Shown: piece after piece, positions 1-7,881 of the stretch
Layout: each line of letters begins with the position of its first letter
Numbering within the stretch: position 1 is the stretch's first letter
From: Coemansia sp. RSA 1804
Lineage: Eukaryota > Kickxellomycota > Kickxellomycetes > Kickxellales > Kickxellaceae
NCBI GenBank assembly: GCA_027578815.1
Contig: JANBTH010000169.1
Span: 1 to 29,100 of the forward strand
DNA length: 29,100 nt
Reading direction: 5' to 3'
Program-made: the position numbers and the translations under genes
The notes under the pieces: model-generated
Seen by the model: the letters and a program-made list of their open reading frames with translations, nothing else
What the model was told of the DNA's origin: nothing
Databases searched by the model: none

Positions 1-1252
1 GCACTCATGCAGTCTTGCATCTCATACATAGCGCCACTGTTGTTCCCTGTGACTAACAACCCCAATCTTATACATCAGCAGGAGTGGTTTAGCAGCAAAA
101 GGCGTTGATGTGCTGGGTGGTGTTGTTGATGAAGGCTACACAGGCGAGGTCAGTGCAATTCTTGTTGCAGTAGGGAGCGATACCATTGGGATTCCAGCAG
201 AGACACGAGTTGCACAGCTTGTTCCAATTGTTATTGCAAACCCAAAAGTTGTAGCAGCTGAGGCTCTTAGCAAGTCAGACAGAGGCAATGCAGGATTCGG
301 ATCCACAGACATAGCAGACAAGAAACAAGTTGCAGTCAACACAGTATCTACAAGCACGACATCCATCCTTGAGGATCCATCAGAGTCATACACAGGCGAT
401 AAGTACCTTCAGACTGTATACAACCAGCTAACTGGCAAGGTAGAAATTGCAAAATCGGCAGAAAGCTCAGTAAACAAGTTCCAAATTGTTGAAGACAGGC
501 TTTACAAGGGCAACAAGTTGTGCATTGGTCGCCGAATTCGCAGACAGGAATTGCTTCAAGAGTTCCATGACAGCAAACTTGCAATGCATGCAGGCACAAA
601 TGTGACATATGACAAGCTCAGAAAAGTCTGTTACTGGCCAAACATGCTAAATGATGTCAGCGAATTTGTAGCATCATGCCACAGATGTCAAGAAGCAAAA
701 CCAGGAAAGCACCAAGGGGGACTGTTACAGCCAATTAAAGTAAAGGGACGACCATGGCACCACATATCAATGGACTTCATAACTCACTTACCTCTGTCTG
801 AAGAGAAATACACAGCCATCTTTGTTGTTGTTGATCGCATGTCCAAAATGATGCACTGTTTCCCAACAACTGACACTGTATCTGCAGAAGGCACTGCCAA
901 GCTGTTCTATGATGGGGTGTTCAAGTTCCACGGGTTTCCCAAGACCATTGTATCTGACAGGGACCCTCGTTTTACATCTGATTTCTGGAGATCACTCATG
1001 AAGCTTGCAGGCTCACAGCTTCGGATGAGTTCAGCAAAGCATGCAAAGACAGATGGACAAACAGAGGTGGTAAACGGAACATTAGAAGGCATGCTGCGAT
1101 CATTTTCAGCAGGCAAGGAGAACAAGTGGAGCAAATATCTGACAGCTGCAGAGTTTGCCTACAATAACAAAGTACATAACACATTAGCAGTGAAGAATAG
1201 TTCTTGTAAAAGTAAGTTGTCAAAGAATACACTTTTCCATGTGGTGAGGTAG
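1..1252 (+). mobile_element. Ty3/gypsy LTR retrotransposon remnant (dUTPase + integrase part of pol)
   Basis: The segment carries the downstream part of a Ty3/gypsy-type pol: a dUTPase domain followed directly by an integrase. Protease, reverse transcriptase and RNase H, if present, lie left of the window. The right side ends inside the integrase core-to-C-terminal transition: after about position 1180 the protein stops resembling integrase and reads into unrelated AT-rich sequence, so the GPY/F or chromo-type tail and the 3' LTR are absent. Stops at 29-31 and 50-52 interrupt the dUTPase frame. I see no LTR, polypurine tract or target-site duplication in the 800 bp that follow. This is a dead fragment, not an autonomous element. 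Confidence 0.85.
53..1252 (+). pseudogene. Truncated gypsy pol fragment: dUTPase-like domain fused to integrase
   Basis: The open frame begins after a stop at 50-52, with no proper start codon. Near 83-110 it reads RSGLAAKGVDVLGG, the dUTPase phosphate/uracil-site region. GVVDEGYTGEV (about 116-150) matches the motif with the catalytic Asp, RVAQLVP follows near 210-230, and the Gly-rich motif RGNAGFGSTD lies near 280-310. The integrase follows: an HHCC zinc-binding domain (His residues near 565-595, CHRCQ near 676-690), then a catalytic core with all three acidic residues in recognisable contexts: SMDFITHL (about 768-791), SDRDPRF (about 952-972) and DGQTEVVNG (about 1050-1077). The last 25 or so residues are not integrase-like and end at a TAG. 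It was once a polyprotein segment for dUTP hydrolysis and cDNA integration. It is now truncated at both ends. Confidence 0.85.
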
Positions 1253-2054
1253 ATAAAATATCTATACCTTTATAAAGTAGTACTGTATCACTTATGTCAA
1301 GCCACTATAACTCGTACATGAGTAATCACAATTATTAAAAAATTTAAACATTTATTGTATTTGATAGTTTACACACTAGCTGCCTTTATCATTTTTTCTT
1401 TATTATTGCTTGTGAAGTAGTAGAACAGGTAGAGAATAAAGTAATTGATTGTAAGATTGTAATTTCTACAGTTTAAAACATTTTTGAATATATGTTGTAA
1501 TTAAACACCTCAATGCTGCACCTAGGGCATTAGTTTTTAAGTAATTTTATACAATGTTAAGCAGAACATCTTTCTAAGACTTCAAGCACCCCTTATTTTT
1601 TTTAGAAGTAGTCAGCAGACTTACCAATTAAATAACTTTTTAATTATTCCTGTGTTTATAATTGCTGGGTTCTTTGGTATTTTCCATATCAATTTTGATG
1701 ATTAAATAAATATTGGCTAACTACTTGTTTGTTTGTGAGGCTATTGCTTTAAGCTTCAAAAATATAAGCTTAAACCTTGAGACTAGTGAATATACAATGC
1801 AGTTATTCTGACAAGAAGCAGTTATAGATATTTTACTTTATATGAATATCAGCATAAATAATAGTAGAGCTTGCATGCAATGTATAGCAGTAATTATTTT
1901 GATATGCTGTATTGCTAATTTCTTTTATCAGTTTATTCATAATTGTCAGCCCGGAACATTTGTTAAGTTTTATTTCTTATCATTACCAGCCTTTAGTTTA
2001 ACTATAATTATAATATCTAGCTTATAAACAATAGACAATTTTATATCCTGTAAA
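1253..2054. other. AT-rich gene-free stretch
   Basis: About 800 bases of strongly AT-rich sequence between the retroelement remnant and the ketoacyl-CoA reductase gene. The only plus-strand open frame of any size (1842-2027) is hydrophobic, low in complexity and has no recognisable motif. The last part must hold the promoter of the downstream gene, but I see no specific element beyond general A/T runs. No LTR, tRNA or repeat was recognised. Confidence 0.6.
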
Positions 2055-3603
2055 ATGGCAACCCAACAGTTTATTCCTTATAGTGAAGATGCCGAGCTGT
2101 TTGCTCAGTACAAAATGTTCAAGTAAGAATGAAAACATATATTATATGTGCATTGTATTCTAAAGTTAAATTATTCTATGGAAACTCGTCGTCATATTTA
2201 CAAGAATAACACTTTTTTACTTTTACCTGTAGTACAATGCAAATGATGCTTGTTGCCGCTGGGTTCATGGTGACAATTTATTTCATACTCCGTGTTATTG
2301 ATTCGATAGGGGATTTATGGATCCGAAAGCCTGTAGAGGTAAGATACAAACGATCAACTGTTTCACCTTGTCATATGTTACCTATATTATTGCACATGGT
2401 TAATACTAACAGTTGCTAGATGCTTATTATTGGTTTTAGATTAAAAGTTTTGGAGCAAATCAAGGATTTTGGGCAAGTAAGTGAGCATGGAAACATAGAT
2501 AGAATGCCAGCTTATACATATTATTGTGTGGACTAACTCTTTGATATGTTTTATGTAGTTGTTACTGGATGCACCGACGGCATTGGAATGGAGCTGGCCT
2601 TGCAACTGGGCGAGCATGGTTATAATTTAGTATTGCTTTCACGTACTCAGAGCAAGTTGGACAAGGTTCAGGAAAAAATTGGTAAGTATTGACTCATACA
2701 CAAGCTAATTATTTATTTGTTTTCTGGCAGTGCAGGCTGTCCAGTTTGGAATATATCACTAATACTCTGAATGAATACTTGACATAGAAAAAATGGGAGT
2801 CAGTGTAATCACCTATGCTGTTGATTTCAGCTGCGCATCTGAAAAGGATTGGAATAATATTAGGTTAATGTTGGAGACAAAGGATGTGGGCGTTCTGGTC
2901 AACAATGTCGGAATGTGCCATCCTATTACATCAACGTTTATGGAAGAATCTCCGCAACTGTGCGACCAGATGGTAGAAGTGAATGTTACAACCATGATGA
3001 ATTTGACTCGCATAGTTGTGCCAAAAATGCGTAAGAATTCCAATGGGTTAATCCTCAACATTGGATCATGGACATGTGCAATGGGTATGCCATTCCTGCC
3101 AGTATATGCCGGGACAAAAGGATTTGTGAAGACCTTTTCACAAGCACTTGGGTATGAACTGAATCCGGAGGGAATTACAGTAGAGCACATATTTAGTCTC
3201 TGGGTTTCATCCAAAATGTCTGGGTACAAAACAGCAAGCATATCAATTCCATCGCCACAAGTTTATGCAAAGCATGTTCTTTCGCATATCGGACTAAAGT
3301 GTGGAAGTCTTGAGGCCTACTCGAGTGTGCCGTATCCTCCACACAGTTATCTGGGCTTTGTTGCAACAATGATGTGGGATCTAAGAATAACGCCACCGAT
3401 TATTTACAGTAAGTTGCTAGTTTTGTAAAAGAATGATGGCTCTTGGATGATTATATGCCATGTATGGTGCATAGATAATATTGAACTAAACAAACAACCA
3501 TGTCCAAAATTCCACACTTGTAGGCGTTGCAAACAATCTGTACAAGCTAGCGGGAAAGCGGCGTCAGCAAAGACGCGAAGAAAGCATGGCAAAGAATAAA
3601 TAG
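2055..3603 (+). CDS. Very-long-chain 3-oxoacyl-CoA reductase (IFA38/HSD17B12-type SDR), six exons
   Basis: Microsomal short-chain dehydrogenase that should reduce 3-ketoacyl-CoA with NADPH in ER fatty-acid elongation. Exons inferred: 2055-2122, 2233-2338, 2440-2476, 2559-2681, 2788-3408, 3524-3603. Donors are GTAAGA/GTAAGT/GTAAGT/GTAAGT/GTAAGT, and the joins keep frame to give 344 aa, close to yeast IFA38 (347). A hydrophobic segment at about residues 26-46 fits an N-terminal ER anchor. The cofactor motif TGCTDGIG is at 73-80, NNVG at 150-153, and the catalytic set is Asn177, Ser205, Tyr218 and Lys222 (YAGTK). The last exon gives a basic tail (AGKRRQQRREESMAKNK) without a perfect KKXX signal. 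TACTAAC at 2404-2410 is the likely branch site of the second intron. Oddity: the usual Pro after the active site (LPY context in the family) is replaced in FSLWVSSK. It is convergent with the CLC gene. The family assignment is firm; the exact member is slightly less so. Confidence 0.88.
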
Positions 3604-3784
3604 AATATATTCTCATTTCAACCTGTTTTCCTATTAGCTTTTGCTTTGCTATAAGTAGAAATGCAGTAATGGAGTCTAATTAGCAATATGAGCAGTTCAA
3701 ATAGTAAAGCTAGCCAAAAGAATGTAATCAATGTAATTGTTATGAGCAAAGAAGCCTCGAGATGCTGCTGGTGTTGTGGTTGTT

Positions 3785-6715
3785 CTAGTGTACGTATCCT
3801 GCCTCCTCAAGTTCCTTGGCATACCCAATGTATGCCTTTTTGAAAATGACACCACAGTAGATGCCTTTGTCAGCCACACATATGCAGGATATCCCCAGTC
3901 TGCCAAGCAGGCTTGCCACAAGCTCTATTGGCGTGTTTGGCGAGATGGTCAGAGGAGTCTGGTCAACAAATGGAGTAAAGTCGTTTGGTCTGTCCTGGAA
4001 GTAGGGAATGGTAACATTGTTATGCATTAGCTGTGGCGACATCTTGTTTGCAGCCTGCGTGTTGCCGCTGTTGTTGCTGCTGCCGCTGCAAGATGTGTTG
4101 TTGCTGTCTTCTGAATGGGTGTCGCTACCATTCAAGCGTACGGTATGGCCATTCGACTGATATGCGTGAGAGCTATTTTCAGCACTGTCGGGGGTTGTAG
4201 AAGAAGCAGGTAAAAGTGATTCCGCACGCGACCCATCGGCTTGTCGAGTGGTAAATAGCAATCTTAATTTGTCGCGTAGACCAAAGAACATAGTCGCATG
4301 GTCTTGAGAATCGTTTGCACTGGCCTCGACAGCAGCGTTGTCCCTTTTCTGGATATTCCTTCTAGCCTTTGCATATGCTATTGGCATTCGGTAGTGCGGA
4401 ATGGAGGCGGGATTGTGAGCGATGTAGTCTGCCTGCCACAGCGGGTTGTTGAAGAAGCAAACGGTGGTGGGATTAAGGCTGTGGCAGCGCGAAATAGCAA
4501 AGTCCAGCTCAGTGCATGCTATCCATCCTTGAAGATGGCCGCGAGCACTGACAACAGGAAAGCCACCGTCGGATAAACCGCGCTCCGCAATGCGCGAGAG
4601 CCTGGCCGATAGCAGAACTAGAGTGTTTTCGTTTTCAAAATCCACACAGATCGTTTCAAGATCAGTTTGCATGAGCTCGGCCGCAGTGCGGCGCGTGTGG
4701 ATGTACTGTGTCTTTGTGTCAAAGTAGGGATGGCCAGCATGCTCGATTAGCAGTTCGTATATACCACTTGGAGTAAAGTACTCTGACACCCAACGCGCGG
4801 TCATGACTCCAACAAGCACGGGTAGCGTATATATGAGATTACCAGTGAGCTCCATCAGAATTGCCACCACGGCAATAGTTGTGTGAGTTGTGCCAGTCAG
4901 CGTTGCACCAGCACCAACAAGGGCATATATGCCTGGAATGACACAGCGTGAGTCGGCGGGACACTGCGCAAAAACAGAGCTACCGGCATTGGCGCGCGTC
5001 AGATATTCCATGTAAGACCCAACGATCCGACCGAAAATAGCCCCGACAGACATGCTGGGAAGCACCAGGCCCGAAGGAACCTTTATACCAAACGTAACAG
5101 CCGCAAAGAAGGCGCGGTTAAGCAGTGCAAATGTGAGTAGCGATATAAGCGGCAAGTAGTCTGAAAGTTGGCTCCCTGAAACACAAAGAAACTCCTCGAT
5201 GCCGTCATTGTCGCTGGCATATGGACGGCGGGGATCCTTGGCAGAACATTCCTGGAAGAGCGACCCAACCAACTCTCCCAAGCCGATGCGCGTAAACGGG
5301 TTGCCAAAGCTGCAATAAAGAGTCAGCATAGTAATAGCAATAACCTCGATAATAGAGTAGCGGCCGAGACGAGTGTTTTTGCGCAGGCGGTTTACAGCCA
5401 TATTCACACGACAGAACAGCGCACCATAGAGCCCACCAAACACGCCGATAATAACAAACGCAAGCATCTCAAACCAGTGGTAGTCCATGTCGTAGGTTGT
5501 TTGGAACAGAACAAGCTTGCCGGTGCCAAACGGGTCGTATGCCTTGAGAACGATAGCGGCAACAAGCGCGCACGCAAGACTGCGTAGCATGGTCTTGTTT
5601 GGGAAAAAGTACGACACTTCTTCCAGCGAAAAGAGCACACCGCCGATGGGTGCGCCAAAGGCCACGCTAACACCGGCAGCAGCGGCAGCAGATATAATCT
5701 CGCGCTTTTTTGCCTCGTTCTTGTAGTACTTGTCAAAGATGCGTGTAGAGATGTTGCCAAGGGACGCTGCTATCTGAACCATCGGTCCCTCCTTGCCTGT
5801 GATTATCCCCGAGGCGCAGCAGAGAATAAGCCCAAACGTCTTGACAAAAAGAATGCGCACGCCAAGGAAGCCGTGTATTACAAATCCAGCAAGGATAGAC
5901 TTTACCTCTGGGAGACCCGACCCAGCACCATAGTACGCCAGCTTTACTGTTGGCGACACCTTTGTTTCGACTGATGAAGAGGCGCCGTGGTTAGCAACCG
6001 TAACCCTTGTTGCAGACTTTACAACCATCACCGCTGCCACAAGCGTGTAGAAGGTGCCAAAGCAGATGTATATGAAAACCCGTGGCAAAACGTGTGGCTC
6101 CCAGGTATGCCAGTACTCGCAGCTGACTGCGCTCTCTCGGCAGCACATTGTCTTTGATAGGCGCCAGTCTGCGCGGCAGTAGCCAGTCTTCCAGCCTGCA
6201 AGGAACTCTGACCACTCTGAGATAAAGCCGGCAAAAAGCCCACAAAGAATGCCCACAAGGACAACAAGCACCCAGCCCTGGATTGGATCCCATATGTGGT
6301 TCAACCACCACCCCTTTGTTCCGGCAGCGGCACGAAGCGCACGCAGCCGTGCTTGCTCGCGAATGTCATCGTGGAGCCAGTCGATTGTTGTGTAGGAGCT
6401 ATACCAGGCACGGTTGCCCTTGCCCTTTGGTTTTCTGCCTCTGTGTGTGGTGTTTACCATTGCTTCGCTATCGTAGAGCATTGATCTGACACGAGGAATA
6501 AGCCATGTCGTTAGTGCTTCATCTTCGGCATGAAGCTTTGGAAACGGAACCTGGTTATCTGAGGGTCTGTCGCTGCCGTGCTGGGAACGGGTACGGGACA
6601 GCCTTGTGCTGTCTGGAGTGTTGTCGTGGCTGCTGTTAGCCTCTGCGTGGATTATGCCGACAGAGCGCCGCAGATTAGCAGCAGACGTGGCGGCCTTTGG
6701 CTTTGGACTATCCAT
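3785..6715 (-). CDS. CLC-type chloride/proton exchanger (Gef1/CLC-3-5 group)
   Basis: Intronless 976-aa endomembrane CLC protein. GSGLPE at 265-270 is the first anion-site motif; Ser266 rather than Pro favours chloride over nitrate. GKEGP at 307-311 supplies the gating glutamate Glu309. FSLEEVSYFFP follows, and Glu366, 57 residues after the gating Glu as in CLC-5, is the proton glutamate, so this should be a Cl-/H+ antiporter, not a channel. VPSGLVLPSMSVGAIFGR at about 546-563 is the third anion-site region. Two cytosolic CBS domains follow (about 670-755 and 905-970), separated by about 100 residues of Ser/Asn-rich low-complexity sequence. At 976 aa it is longer than yeast Gef1 (779 aa), mainly from a 100-residue polar N-terminus and the CBS linker. 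Likely site: Golgi, endosome or vacuole membrane. Start ATG at 6715-6713 follows a pyrimidine-rich leader on the coding strand. Confidence 0.95.
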   Translation of the reverse strand: MDSPKPKAATSAANLRRSVGIIHAEANSSHDNTPDSTRLSRTRSQHGSDRPSDNQVPFPKLHAEDEALTTWLIPRVRSMLYDSEAMVNTTHRGRKPKGKGNRAWYSSYTTIDWLHDDIREQARLRALRAAAGTKGWWLNHIWDPIQGWVLVVLVGILCGLFAGFISEWSEFLAGWKTGYCRADWRLSKTMCCRESAVSCEYWHTWEPHVLPRVFIYICFGTFYTLVAAVMVVKSATRVTVANHGASSSVETKVSPTVKLAYYGAGSGLPEVKSILAGFVIHGFLGVRILFVKTFGLILCCASGIITGKEGPMVQIAASLGNISTRIFDKYYKNEAKKREIISAAAAAGVSVAFGAPIGGVLFSLEEVSYFFPNKTMLRSLACALVAAIVLKAYDPFGTGKLVLFQTTYDMDYHWFEMLAFVIIGVFGGLYGALFCRVNMAVNRLRKNTRLGRYSIIEVIAITMLTLYCSFGNPFTRIGLGELVGSLFQECSAKDPRRPYASDNDGIEEFLCVSGSQLSDYLPLISLLTFALLNRAFFAAVTFGIKVPSGLVLPSMSVGAIFGRIVGSYMEYLTRANAGSSVFAQCPADSRCVIPGIYALVGAGATLTGTTHTTIAVVAILMELTGNLIYTLPVLVGVMTARWVSEYFTPSGIYELLIEHAGHPYFDTKTQYIHTRRTAAELMQTDLETICVDFENENTLVLLSARLSRIAERGLSDGGFPVVSARGHLQGWIACTELDFAISRCHSLNPTTVCFFNNPLWQADYIAHNPASIPHYRMPIAYAKARRNIQKRDNAAVEASANDSQDHATMFFGLRDKLRLLFTTRQADGSRAESLLPASSTTPDSAENSSHAYQSNGHTVRLNGSDTHSEDSNNTSCSGSSNNSGNTQAANKMSPQLMHNNVTIPYFQDRPNDFTPFVDQTPLTISPNTPIELVASLLGRLGISCICVADKGIYCGVIFKKAYIGYAKELEEAGYVH

Positions 6716-7881
6716 ACGAGTAATAATATATATGCTATATATCTCGCAAAATGAAGAACAAGAACAAGAACAATGCCAATGTCAGAAAAACGCCGCGAAA
6801 GTGCTTACTGTCTCTTTACAGAGAAACAAGAGCCAGTTGTGTTTCCGAGTATGGGGGTGCAGTGCTATGCCTGGGTCGCTTTATCAGGCTATTCCTAGGA
6901 AAACAACAAAACGAAAGAAAAAAGAGAAAAGTATATGATAAAAAGAGAGAAAACAACTGAAGAAACACGCATGTGGAGCCGTGTGGGCTGGCTGGGGAAG
7001 AAGGGGGATGTTGGAAGGCGGAAAGGACTGGGATGAAAAGAAGAAAGAATGAAGGACAAAGAAAAGAGGAAAGAGGAAAGAGGATAATTCCGAGGAAAAA
7101 AGTACCTTTCGACGCGGGCTGTGCTTGTTTGCTGGTTCGGCTGCCGAAAGCAGAAATCACAGCTTGTGGCGCGCATGACGTATTGGCGCATCGTCAGTCA
7201 CGCAGCTCTTGGGTCAACAAGATCTTCTCTCTTCAAAGCACATAGTTACATAAATGGCACGTGCCTACCGCTTTGAACGGAGAACGAGGAGAAGATATGT
7301 ATTCTCCATCCGGAAAAAGAAGCAGCAAGTAGACTGTTTAAATATCGCAATTCTATCAAAAGTGTTGGAAGAGGTACAAGGAAAGCAAAACCCCTCCCAT
7401 GAAACTTGCCCCACAGTAGGGCCGAAGACGGAAAATAAAGATAAACTGTTTGTAAATTCAACAACATCCATGTTTATTTTCCTTCTGTCCTTTAAAGGTA
7501 TAAAACAGAGCTTGGGTGCATGCTCATAACAAATAACTTCTTATTTCAAAAGCCAGTGGACATGTACCAGTAGCTTGAACGACGGCCATGTGGTAGTTGC
7601 AAAGTGTCTATGACGCAGAGATTGTGCAAGTGTACATTCTTTTGCATTATGCGGTCGCGATTGAATACCACAGATACATGCGCGTGTATCAGTTGGCGCA
7701 CCACATGTCTACCAAGACATATGCACAAAATGAAAAATGGTAAAAGCGATGGTTACATGTCACTGCATATATTTGTCAACTATCTTTAAATGCTAATGCT
7801 GCAGAGTCATTACACTCGTCTCTTTGCTCTGGTTGCCAGAAAAAACTAAAGAAATAAAGAAAGAGCTATAAAACGGCAACA
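6716..7881. promoter_or_regulatory. Intergenic region upstream of the CLC gene, with a long purine-rich tract
   Basis: Gene-free stretch of almost 1.2 kb between the CLC start and the 3' end of the neighbouring minus-strand gene. Roughly 6890-7100 is strongly purine-biased on the plus strand (G/A runs such as GGGGAAGAAGGGGGA near 6996 and repeated AAAGAGGAAAGAGG near 7065), so it is CT-rich on the coding strand of CLC, as is common in fungal promoters. An open frame at 7254-7529 (+) begins with an Arg-rich stretch but has no recognisable domain and I do not call it. Position 7530-7881 is AT-rich and should hold the 3' UTR of the next minus-strand gene. Confidence 0.5.

Noticed and set aside
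7254..7529. 91-codon plus-strand frame with Arg-rich start
   Set aside because: No family, no splice support, and the Lys/Arg content follows from the purine-rich DNA.
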